Below the pieces are notes generated by a model. The model ran no database searches. It saw nothing but the letters and a program-made list of their open reading frames with translations, and had not been told where the DNA came from. 64,000 nt of DNA from Coralloluteibacterium stylophorae (GTDB lineage: Bacteria; Pseudomonadota; Gammaproteobacteria; Xanthomonadales; Xanthomonadaceae). Numbering within the stretch: position 1 is the stretch's first letter; each line of letters begins with the position of its first letter. Below, one piece after another: positions 31,464 to 39,657 of the stretch. The stretch spans positions 1 to 64,000 of the forward strand of contig NZ_JAGQFT020000008.1 of the NCBI RefSeq assembly GCF_018122625.2, read 5' to 3'. The translations under genes were made by a program, and so were the position numbers.

Positions 31464-32755
31464 GGTGCCACTCCTTCTTCAGTTTGCGGCTGACCGCCGG
31501 CGACGGCAGGCCTGTCAATGAATACTTGGCCGGTGAGCCGCTGGATCTCGATCAGGGCGCGCTGGGCGTCCAGCGCCGCCTGCAACTGCTGTCGACGCGC
31601 TTCGGTGGTGTCGGCCTGCAGCGTCGCCCACTCCAGGTAGCTGGCCGCACCCGCGCGGTAAGCGCGCTCGGCGGCGGCTTCGGCCCGGTCCAGGCGCGGC
31701 AACACGTCCGACTGCAGCCGGGCCACTTCCAGCTGCGCTACCCGGTAGCGGCCATGAGCCTCGGCCAAGGTCGAGTACAGCGCCAGTCCGGCGGCCTCGC
31801 GCTCGATCTCGAGTGCCGCCAGTTCAGCGCGTGCGGCGCGGATGCCCGGCTGTGCACGGCTCGCTGCGCCCAGCGGGAGCGATACACTCCCGACCAAGCC
31901 GAAGTCTTCCCCGCCCGACAGCGCCCTCACGCCCACCTGCCAGTCGAGGTCGGCGCTCGCCTCGCTGCGCGCCAACTGCAGGCGGGCCTCGCGAATGCGC
32001 GCTTGGCCGGCGAAGCGGGCCAACTCGGGGGTGCGTTTCAGCCAATCGGCCAGGACCGTGAACTCGACCAATGCCGGCAATGCCAGCGGATTGGTGCCGG
32101 CGATCTCGAAGGCCGGTGCGCGCTCGCCCCAGAGCGCCGCCAGATGCTGGCGTGCGGCCGTTTCACGCTGTTGCGCGCGTGCCAGGTCGAGTTCGGCTCG
32201 TGCCAGTGCCGCTTGTGCGGTCAGCACCACCGATTCGGGCGAGGCACCGGCTTGGTGGCGGGCACGGGCGGCGGCGACCGTGCGCTCGCGCTGTTCGATG
32301 TCCAGGCGGGCAACGCCGGCATGGCGCTGGGCGGCCACCACCGCCAGATAGCGACGAGCGGTTTCGGCCAGCAGGTCCAGTCGCTGCGCTTCGCGTTCGA
32401 CCGCCAGCGCATCGATGCGGCTCTGCGCCAACGTGCGGCGCGCATCGAGCTTGCCGCCGCGTTCGAGCACCGAGGCCAGGCTCAGCGTGAGTTCGGCGCC
32501 ATCGACTCCGCTGGCCTCGCCGGTGCCGAAGGCGTTCTCGACCTCGGCGCCGGCCACCAGCGCCGGCGTCAATGAGGCGCGATCGAGTTCGGCTGCCAGC
32601 ACGTCGCGGCGGGCGGCGAACATGCGCAGATCAGGATGGGTTTCAGCGACGCGGGCAAATGCGTCATCCAGGGTCAAAGGGTCGGCGGCGTGCACGGGCC
32701 AGGCCACGGCAAACGCGACGACGCACGCGGCGGCGGCCGCGAGTCGCAAACGCAT
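31460..32755 (-). CDS. czcC: CzcC-type outer-membrane factor
   Basis: 431 residues. Signal peptide (LAAAAACVVAFAVAWPVHAA) and two TolC-like repeats of long amphipathic helices. It would form the outer-membrane exit duct for CzcBA. It is the first structural gene of the czcCBA unit; a CzcI-like gene lies 57 bases upstream. Confidence 0.88.
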
Positions 32756-32812
32756 GGGGATGCTCCAGAGTGTTCGGGTGACGGAGAGCCGGCGTCATTG
32801 CCGGCGGGGCGG

Positions 32813-33199
32813 TCACCCGAAAATCGGAGGCTTGAACGGTGTGGCCAGACGCGCCGGGGGCGGAATCGCGGTCTTCGCGATCGCCAGACGATCGGGTGCC
32901 GGCTTGGCCGGGACCGGTTTCAGTACGGTCAGCAGGGCGGCCGTCGCGCCGCAGCAGTGGGCGAAACGCAGCAATACATGCAGGGTCCTGGCCCCGTCCT
33001 GTTCGCCGGTCGCGGCCAGCTCGGCCTCCACATCCTCTGCATGCAGCCGATGGTCATGCATGCCCGAGGGATCGTGCGCGAGTTCATGCATCTCGCCGGC
33101 GGCCGCCATCACGGGTTGCACCACCAGCCCCAGCGAAAAAAGCCCCAGCACGAGAACGCGCAGGAGCGGCAACCAGCAGCGGGGACGCAGGCGGATCAT
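32813..33199 (-). CDS. CzcI-like exported regulatory protein
   Basis: 128 residues. A signal peptide (LLRVLVLGLFSLGLVVQPVMAA), His-rich part (ELAHDPSGMHDHRLHAEDVE), CC pair and a C-terminus ending PFKPPIFG, reminiscent of CzcI. CzcI is a small periplasmic protein at the head of czc operons with a proposed regulatory role. The assignment rests on position and composition; the C-terminus also recalls CopL-type proteins. Confidence 0.6.
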   Translation of the reverse strand: MIRLRPRCWLPLLRVLVLGLFSLGLVVQPVMAAAGEMHELAHDPSGMHDHRLHAEDVEAELAATGEQDGARTLHVLLRFAHCCGATAALLTVLKPVPAKPAPDRLAIAKTAIPPPARLATPFKPPIFG

Positions 33200-33324
33200 G
33201 GCCGCGCAGGGTACCTGTGGATCATGGGGTTACACAATCTCACTGTGCCTCGGGGCCAGCGGTCGCGGCGGGATGCCGCCAGCTTGGGAACCGACGCTAC
33301 GCAACAACCCCAAAGTTAAGGTGG

Positions 33325-33416
33325 TGGTGCCCCCGGTCGGGCTCGAACCGACACTTGCCGCTTATCTGGCGCTACGGGATATAAATCCGCTGCTCTACCC
33401 ATTGAGCTACGGGGGC
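33325..33416 (-). tRNA. Atypical tRNA-like gene with UAT anticodon and long variable region
   Basis: 92 bases with encoded CCA. Acceptor GCCCCCG/CGGGGGC, D arm GCTC/GAGC, T arm GTCGG-TTCGAGC-CCGAC all pair perfectly. The anticodon stem GCGGA/CCCGT has one mismatch (A-C) next to the loop TTTATAT, where bases 34-36 read TAT (decodes ATA, Ile). The variable region is 21 bases, as in class II tRNAs, but only a 3-bp stem forms in it. Bacteria normally read ATA with tRNA-Ile2 (CAT). It may be a degraded or special-purpose tRNA. Confidence 0.65.
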
Positions 33417-33752
33417 GTGATCTGGGCTCGGATCACGCCGGTATTCGATGGTCGATCGGGGGTACGCACATGGGCCAAGCTTATATCGATCCTGGTTGCG
33501 CCGGGTGCGAGTTTTGCCTGCCACCCCCTCTCGCACTTAGATCCACGTGGCGGCTTGCTCATGGCGTGGCAGCACCACTCTGCCGCGACGGGAGAGTGGA
33601 CCCAGCCTTCAGGATAGTTGCCGCGCTAAACATCTTCATCCGCTCGAAGCCCGACGCCTTAACGCGTCGGCCATAAGGAAAACGGTGAGGTGGTCGTCGA
33701 CGAGGTCGGACGTCGCCTCCGCTGAGTCGCGGCTCGGTCTCGTGGCCAGCCG
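33417..33752. other. Non-coding stretch between tRNA-like gene and hypothetical gene
   Basis: 336 bases. No convincing gene on either strand. The only structure I see is a short dyad CGACGC-CTTAAC-GCGTCG near 33651-33668. Confidence 0.5.
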
Positions 33753-34343
33753 TCACGAAGGCCGACTGTCCGACATGCTCTTGAGGACCAATCCACCGCC
33801 GATCAACAACAAAAAGCCAAGGCCGATGCCCTCTTGGTGCAGCGATTCCGGCAACCGGTCGCTGTTGCCAATCAGCACGAAACCGGCGATGAAGCTTCCC
33901 AACGCCCACATCGCCATCCGCTGACGCATCCGCTCACTTCGCTCGCGAAGATAGGCGGCGTGGTGGTCGCGGCGCTCCTGCTCCACCCGCTCGTAGTGGG
34001 CAAACAAGTGATAGCCGCACCAACGGCACGTCTCCGTGGCACGCCATGTCCAGCGATCACACTGTGGGCACTCGATCGCATTGCGGTGGCTCGATGGAGG
34101 CGTGTCCGGAACTGGTGTGGGTGGTGTCACCGGTTCGCTGTGAACGACGGGCAGCCACTCCGGTTCCGGCGGTGAGGATGGCAGTTTTTCCTCTCCGTCC
34201 GTGAGGCTGCTCTCCAGCATCGCCTCGATTTCATCCCGCAGGCGCTGCTGCCGGATAGCGTCCGGTGCTACAGGAGGTTCAGGCCGTGACTCTCTGGAAG
34301 GTACGGGCAGGCGCACGACCTTCGGTTCCAACTCGTCCGACAC
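33753..34343 (-). CDS. Zinc-ribbon and two-helix membrane protein, unknown function
   Basis: 196 residues. A Pro/Glu-rich N-terminus, a short zinc ribbon (CPQCDRWTWRATETCRWCGY, about 95-115), then a charged helix and two membrane segments (WALGSFIAGFVLI, GLGFLLLIGGGLVL). I do not recognise the family. The right copy of the 25-bp repeat lies inside it and encodes AMLESSLT, so the repeat is natural sequence of this gene and a foreign copy on the left. It starts 7 bases after the stop of the 76-residue gene upstream. Confidence 0.7.
   Translation of the reverse strand: MSDELEPKVVRLPVPSRESRPEPPVAPDAIRQQRLRDEIEAMLESSLTDGEEKLPSSPPEPEWLPVVHSEPVTPPTPVPDTPPSSHRNAIECPQCDRWTWRATETCRWCGYHLFAHYERVEQERRDHHAAYLRERSERMRQRMAMWALGSFIAGFVLIGNSDRLPESLHQEGIGLGFLLLIGGGLVLKSMSDSRPS
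34201..34225. repeat. 25-bp direct repeat, right copy
   Basis: Same bases and orientation as 5538-5562. It marks the right border of the 28.7-kb metal block. Confidence 0.85.
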
Positions 34344-34350
34344 GAATCAC

Positions 34351-34581
34351 CTATGCCGTCAATGCCAACATCTCGGACACGTGTTCCGAATCGATCTCCG
34401 GCTTGTCCCGAAAGTACAGGAACATCAATTTGATCAGCCGCGCCTTCTTCGCCGGCGGCAAAGAGCGGCGCGCCCGCTGCAGACGCGTTTCCAGTTGCAC
34501 CACCACCGCTTCGAGCACATCCAGGTCTGCGGTACCCGGCTCCACGGTGGATGTGAGGCCGGTCAAACAGGCTTGGAGCAT
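34351..34581 (-). CDS. 76-residue hypothetical protein
   Basis: From the ATG at 34581: MLQACLTGLTSTVEPGTADL, then a helical body rich in Arg, Leu and Lys ending SEHVSEMLALTA. AAAGG lies about 8 bases upstream. It is followed at 7 bases by the zinc-ribbon gene, suggesting an operon. The N-terminus abuts the junction with the truncated rightward gene, so it could itself be shortened. Confidence 0.55.
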   Translation of the reverse strand: MLQACLTGLTSTVEPGTADLDVLEAVVVQLETRLQRARRSLPPAKKARLIKLMFLYFRDKPEIDSEHVSEMLALTA

Positions 34582-35430
34582 GCACTGACCTTTGCCAATG
34601 CGTTGTTCCTGGCGCTTGAAGCCAATGGACACCGTGTCAGCCTGATCGACCGCTACTACGGGCCGGCCCGCCGGCTTGCGTTCGGGACCGGAGAGCAGCC
34701 TATCCAGCAGAAGGAGCACGACCCGAACGACAGATCTTGGGCGCCCAAGCGCTTGACCGTGGTCCATATCGACGGACAAATGGTGGGCTTGGCACTCGTC
34801 GAAGTAGCCGTGCCTACCTTGCTGCGCTATGTCGGCAACAGCACCTACGTGCGCGACATCGACTACATCGCTCCGAAGGGTCGCTCCCGCCATGCAACCG
34901 ATACATGGACGATCACCCGGGACTGCCCAACCGGCAAACTGCGCCTGGTGGCCTATGCGCCGCACTGCCGCGTCGAACTGGCCGAACACTGGCAGGAAAG
35001 TGGGAAGTCTCGACTGCTCGCGCGCCTGCCCGATATCGTCGCCGGCATCCAAGCCTTCGGGGCTAAAATGCCTGCTTTGGTCGCCCAGGGGGACGCACAG
35101 CTGGAGTGCGAACGCCGACAGTACGAAGTCGAACAGCGGCAGCGCGCGATCCGGGAGGACAGGCGACGCATCGAGGAATCCACCAGGCAAAGCCAAGACC
35201 AGCTGGACGCCCTCATCCACCATTGGGCCGAAATCAAGGCGCGATCGGAATTCCTTGAGCGTCTGGAAAAGGACATCGCCGGCCTGCCGGCATCCGAACG
35301 TGCCCCGCTATTGGCACGTCTGGCGCTGGCGCGGGAACTGATTGGCCCAACTGACCCGATGCCGCATTTCCGGGCTTGGCGGACACCCGCCGAGCGCTAC
35401 ACGCCCAAGCACTTCGAAGAGGGCGAATAA
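34573..35430 (+). pseudogene. 5'-truncated mobile-element hypothetical gene
   Basis: The frame from about 34573 reads LEHALTFANALFLALEANGH, then SWAPKRLTVVHIDGQMVG, a long coiled helix and an end at 35430. It resembles mid- and C-terminal parts of larger hypothetical proteins found on integrative elements. Upstream of 34570 the frame reads like antisense sequence and has no good start. I infer that the N-terminal region is lost. About 285 codons remain. Confidence 0.55.
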
Positions 35431-35497
35431 GCCCGAAGTACTGCAGCTACGGGGAACACGCGACCGCGGTCCGATATGCGGATAATGGCGTGCCGTC

Positions 35498-37444
35498 TCA
35501 GTCTTCCAGCCACCCTGGAGGTACGAGCTTTCGCTCTTCTCGCCAATCGTCAACCAGCTCCACGCCAGGCAAGCCGCCCCAAACATCCTTGAATGCATGA
35601 TCCAGCACGATGATCTGCAAACGCCCCTTCGCCGCGACAGCTGCCTCACCGAGAACCTTGAAGACGTCCCGCACAGCTCGCACGTCTTCGCTCCGCCCCC
35701 CGTTTTCAGCAGAGATCAGATCTTCCCGCTTTGGGAAATAGACTTGGCTAGGCTGGTCGTAGATCAAAAGTCCGGGCACTGGGTGGCGGTTGAAAGTGAG
35801 GAAAAATTGCTGAAGCGCCAACGTCATCGCGACGTGATAGGCCAGCCAGTTAGCACCGCTCCCCACCTCCCAAAGGAAGTCCCGGCGTCCCTCGCGGTGC
35901 ACGACCACCGTCAGCTCGGACGGATCCAAGCGAATTGGGTCGTCTTTCCACTCCGCGTCCAGTTTTGGCACGATTTGGTCAGTCAAGCTCTGGATGCGGT
36001 TGAGGGCAGACTGCATTCTCTCGGCAATGTCGTGCTCCCGCACGATTGCGCGCAGCGTGTGGACGCGCCCGCGAAGCTCCTCCACTTCTGCTCCTAGAGC
36101 GGAGCCCTCGCCGACGCGATCGTAGAACCGTAACGCCTGCTCCAACCGTCCTACGAAACGGTCAGTCTCCCGCAAGCTCGTCGCCTCGTTCGCCGCTTCC
36201 TGCGACGCGCGCTCAAACTCCGCCAGCTGTGCGCGGACGACGCGCTGCCTTCCTGTCGCCATTTCCAATCCAGCGCGTTGCTCGATGACCTCCGCCTGCA
36301 CGGCCTCGGAGAACAGTGGAAACGAGGCGGCGTTTGCGTCCATTACTTGCAGAGCTGCGCATAGCCTGTCCAGTCTATCGACATTGTGTTGCGCGATGTG
36401 TCGTGCATCGGGCGATCCTGCTTCGAAGCGTTCACGAAGCCATGCCGCGATGTCCAAGCGCTCGCGCTGGAGCTGCAAGCCGGTGCCGTAAGCGCTTCCA
36501 CTGGCTTGTAGGCGTTCGATGTCAGCCAATCGCCGTCGATAGCCCATCGCAACGCGAGCTTGTTCTCGTTCCTCGTCCCGCAGAGCGGCGACATGGCCAA
36601 GCACGTCCTGCGTCTGCTCGGACGAGGGAGGCGAGTGGGTATCTCGCGCCAATACAGGCCGCAAGGCATCGATGAGCGCGTTCGAGGTCATCGGCAGATC
36701 GCCCGGCGGCGCGAGGCCGAACTCACGCGCCTTTAAGAGCCAGGTCTGGGCTTCGCTGACCCATTCCTCTGCTGCTCGTTGTTCGCGTTTGAGCGCCAGT
36801 TCCTTGCGCCTCAGCTCGGACTCCAAGCCCTCCAGCTGTTGCTTGGCCGCCAGCGTCCGACCCTTCACCGCGCCGAGCACGTACGGGAAAATGGCTCGGA
36901 GCTTTTCGCGGTGCTCAGTCGTATCGCCCTTGAAGAAGAGCACTCCTGGGTTGGCAACGATGTTCTGTGGCTGGAAGTTGAACGCAGCCAGATCCCGAAA
37001 GCTCGGCCGGCTTTTGAATGTTCGTTCCTGACCGGGCTCCATGCTCATCTGCGGCAAGCCGGCGAGGCGGTCGAGCTGTGCCTTTACTGCCCCGACGGTA
37101 GTGTTCGCCCGCTCAATCGCACCGGGAACAGACACCTCTGAGGCTTCAATGGCATACATATCGCCCGTTCCCCGCTGATCGCCAGGTTCCCGCCGGGCAA
37201 ACAGCTTCTGTCCCTGGTCCGTTGCGACAACGATCCCGAACCAGGAGCATTGAGAGCGGATGACACCCACCGGGATGGTGCATTTTTCAGCACCCAGACA
37301 GTAGTCGATGATCGGGATCACAGCTGACTTTCCGGTCTTCGACCCGCCGCTGATCACGTTCACAACGCCCGGCTTGAAATCGACTACCTGAGGCTCGCCG
37401 CCCCGCCGAGGCCATAGGACGAGCTTTAGGATCTGAAAGAGCAT
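35498..37444 (-). CDS. ABC-3C ATPase component (DUF3732, SMC-like)
   Basis: 648 residues from the ATG at 37444, which overlaps the preceding stop (TGATG). Walker A GGSKTGKSA near 32-40 after VVDFKPGVVNVISGG, long coiled-coil arms in the middle (about 200-480), and a C-terminal Walker B-like LLIYDQPSQVYFP. This fits DUF3732, the ABC ATPase of predicted ABC-three-component conflict systems. It would sense invading nucleic acid or DNA damage and switch on the effector. The cue is not known. Confidence 0.85.
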   Translation of the reverse strand: MLFQILKLVLWPRRGGEPQVVDFKPGVVNVISGGSKTGKSAVIPIIDYCLGAEKCTIPVGVIRSQCSWFGIVVATDQGQKLFARREPGDQRGTGDMYAIEASEVSVPGAIERANTTVGAVKAQLDRLAGLPQMSMEPGQERTFKSRPSFRDLAAFNFQPQNIVANPGVLFFKGDTTEHREKLRAIFPYVLGAVKGRTLAAKQQLEGLESELRRKELALKREQRAAEEWVSEAQTWLLKAREFGLAPPGDLPMTSNALIDALRPVLARDTHSPPSSEQTQDVLGHVAALRDEEREQARVAMGYRRRLADIERLQASGSAYGTGLQLQRERLDIAAWLRERFEAGSPDARHIAQHNVDRLDRLCAALQVMDANAASFPLFSEAVQAEVIEQRAGLEMATGRQRVVRAQLAEFERASQEAANEATSLRETDRFVGRLEQALRFYDRVGEGSALGAEVEELRGRVHTLRAIVREHDIAERMQSALNRIQSLTDQIVPKLDAEWKDDPIRLDPSELTVVVHREGRRDFLWEVGSGANWLAYHVAMTLALQQFFLTFNRHPVPGLLIYDQPSQVYFPKREDLISAENGGRSEDVRAVRDVFKVLGEAAVAAKGRLQIIVLDHAFKDVWGGLPGVELVDDWREERKLVPPGWLED

Positions 37445-37971
37445 CAGTAGGCTACCCGTAGCATTGAAAACACCTGTTCCTGAGGAAGCTGTGCAAACCA
37501 CAGCCCAAGCCGCTCGGCGCCGCGCTCCATCTGCTTCACACCTTCGGCAACCACTGGTTTTCGATTAGTGTCCAGCGAGTAGACAAGTGCCGCCTCATGG
37601 TCGACAGCAAGCAATCCGGTGGCCACGCCGAGCGACAGCGATGCAAGCGTCAACTCTCTAAGGGCCAGCGCCCGTGCGTTCACGGCGATTAGTTCGCTCT
37701 CGGTGTCGAGCATCTTGTGTACGACCTTCGACAAACCCGACACAGGATTGGTCGATGAAATCACTGTCAACGTCCTAGCGTGCAGGACCAACGGGAGCAC
37801 TAGAAAGTGCATGTCTATTCGAGGCGCATCCGGGCTATGGGATTGGAACGACGCCCCCATTCGCCAAAGCAGGTAAGCCCCGAGCGCTGGGCTTTGTATC
37901 GCCTCGACTTCGGACACTGGACCTGTTTGGCTCCTCAAATGGCCGGGAACGTCACCTAGCACGGGCGTCAC
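37444..37971 (-). CDS. ABC-3C middle component
   Basis: 175 residues, all-helical and lacking known catalytic motifs. Position between a DUF3732 ATPase and a nuclease-like effector, with 4-base and 1-base overlaps, and sequence such as GAYLLWRMGASFQ and HFLVLPLVLHARTL, match the middle component of ABC-three-component systems. It probably links ATPase to effector. Confidence 0.82.
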   Translation of the reverse strand: MTPVLGDVPGHLRSQTGPVSEVEAIQSPALGAYLLWRMGASFQSHSPDAPRIDMHFLVLPLVLHARTLTVISSTNPVSGLSKVVHKMLDTESELIAVNARALALRELTLASLSLGVATGLLAVDHEAALVYSLDTNRKPVVAEGVKQMERGAERLGLWFAQLPQEQVFSMLRVAY

Positions 37972-39125
37972 TCCTCGCCAACCAAATTGGTCTTGTAATC
38001 ATCGTGCCAACCGACACGCTTTCGGTCGGCGAGTCCATGAAATGATCCCCGAACAAATTCCTGTCCGACGTCATCGGCGTCGAGCTTTTCCTTGTGCGCA
38101 TAGCAATACGACAGCAGGACGCGCCCTCGGTCCTCGGGAGGCTTATCCCCGTGCTCCACTGCTATGCGCATCTGATAGGTGCCGTGCGCAGAGGTAAGTG
38201 TGTCGTCCCACCGATCAAGACTACTGGCTTGCACTAGCCCATCCGCGGCCCATGTGGCCTTCGAAGCAGAGGTCTGTAGAAAATCCGCCACTGCTGAGAT
38301 CTGCTGATCCCGCGTTGCCTTGACCAATTCCAGTTGCCGAACGAATAGGGGACGCTCAACAAATTCGGCATCGATTTCTTCCTGGTCGGGTCGAGTCGCG
38401 CTGGGCAGTAGGCGCTGCATATTTGTGCGCCGAACAAACGCCTGTAGTTCCTTCTTGAATTTGTCTCCGCTCAAAATAGCCGGTTTGCCGGCATCCATTA
38501 ACTCGCGAGCGTCTGTCTGTGCCGAACCAACGAGGTAACGGACGGCTTGCGCGACAACAGCGGGAGGGAGGCTGACGTCGGACCCCATTTGCTTGTGGAG
38601 AGGGGCGTACTCGTTCTCGTCGGTGTTAAGTATCGTCGTGTTGCGGATCACGTAGCGCCGCGTTTCCACTGGAACATTCTGAAAGCGTTTGATTTGCCGC
38701 CGAACAGTCTTGCCGGCAACTTTGAGGAGGTCATCCGCTGCTTCGATCACGGCATCAGCTTCCGCATCGGTTTGGGCGGCGTGAACCAGCGTTGCAATGT
38801 CGCCACTGCGCGGCGGCATCACATAAAGTTGGAAGCGGCTCGTAGTCAATGCGCCCGGCTTCACTGTTTCGCCCCAATTCGCTAGGGCTTTCCAAAATTC
38901 GGGCGCCGTGTCTCGCAGCGGCTCGGACTTCGGAGCGCTCTTGACCTGCTCATGGACAACGGTCCCATCCGCAAAGTGAATTGCGACGTCGTCCTTGTGC
39001 TCGATCGAGACGGAGCATCCAGGGGGGGCGGTAATAAGATGAAACGCTAGTCGAACATCTTGAAGGGTAAAACCCCGATACGCGCCCGCGGCGGCGTATG
39101 GCGAGGCAGTCGCAACAGTGGTCAT
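37968..39125 (-). CDS. ABC-3C effector with dsDNA-nuclease-like domain
   Basis: 385 residues from the ATG at 39125 (GGGGG 8 bases before it). The N-terminus (GAYRGFTLQDVRLAFHLI, then EHKDDVAIHF and HEQVKSA) resembles the Cap4/DUF4297-type PD-(D/E)XK nuclease fold: D in DDV and E-Q-V-K would be the active site. The C-terminal half is a helical domain seen in ABC-3C effectors. It would cut DNA on activation. The catalytic reading is inferred from motif shape. Confidence 0.78.
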   Translation of the reverse strand: MTTVATASPYAAAGAYRGFTLQDVRLAFHLITAPPGCSVSIEHKDDVAIHFADGTVVHEQVKSAPKSEPLRDTAPEFWKALANWGETVKPGALTTSRFQLYVMPPRSGDIATLVHAAQTDAEADAVIEAADDLLKVAGKTVRRQIKRFQNVPVETRRYVIRNTTILNTDENEYAPLHKQMGSDVSLPPAVVAQAVRYLVGSAQTDARELMDAGKPAILSGDKFKKELQAFVRRTNMQRLLPSATRPDQEEIDAEFVERPLFVRQLELVKATRDQQISAVADFLQTSASKATWAADGLVQASSLDRWDDTLTSAHGTYQMRIAVEHGDKPPEDRGRVLLSYCYAHKEKLDADDVGQEFVRGSFHGLADRKRVGWHDDYKTNLVGEE

Positions 39126-39657
39126 CGGCATATCCCCCGCTCATTCCCCACTGCGATCTTACCGTCCCGGCCGCCGGCGAGCAGCCGGCCAGAGCCAAGG
39201 CCAGCCAACGGCATTTGCGCACTTCATGACGGAAGGGGCACGTTCGAGGCGGTGTGTGACCCTCCGGTGGCGGCCGGCTAAGCCGAGGCGTGCGGACTAT
39301 ACGAGCAGGCCAGCACGCTCCTGCAGTCCGCGTGCGACTCGAATCGTCCGGCCAAGGCCATCTCGCTCATCAATTAGGTGACCTCGCAGCCGGAGAGGTG
39401 GTCACAGGAGCACAGGCCGCGCATCGGCAACCGCACCGGATTAGTTACGGCGCGGGCTTCGCGAAGCGGGCGCTCGACCAGCGCCACGGTGATCGGCGCT
39501 CCTGATGCTCATGCTCTGCCTGTGATCGCCGTATCGCTGGCACGTCGTTACAGGCGGTCGCCGCGGTCAATGTCCGCTTGGGGTCGGAAGCGGACGTCAA
39601 AAAATGAACTTGCCCCCATTTTCTGAGCAATGTGCGGTCGGCGCGCGACTGAGAGCA
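39126..39657. other. Non-coding gap between ABC-3C and Gabija-like modules
   Basis: 532 bases. No gene with convincing codon use. It holds the left copy of the imperfect repeat (39570-39600) and possible promoter DNA for the ABC-3C operon near 39130-39200. The rest looks like scrap sequence. Confidence 0.5.
39570..39600. repeat. Imperfect repeat, left copy, next to the Gabija-like pair
   Basis: Contains the hairpin GTCCGCTT-GGGGTCGG-AAGCGGAC. It is similar to 43369-43400 in the same orientation, with about five differences and one gap. Repeats of this kind are common in xanthomonad and other proteobacterial intergenic DNA. Confidence 0.7.

Noticed and set aside
34268-34585. 105-residue frame on the minus strand
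   Set aside because: The overlapping minus-strand frame 34351-34581 has a better start and composition and fits an operon with the next gene.
39445-39630. 61-residue frame containing FLTSASDPKRTL
   Set aside because: This peptide is what the widespread hairpin repeat at 39570-39600 encodes by chance; the same false frame appears wherever the repeat lies.
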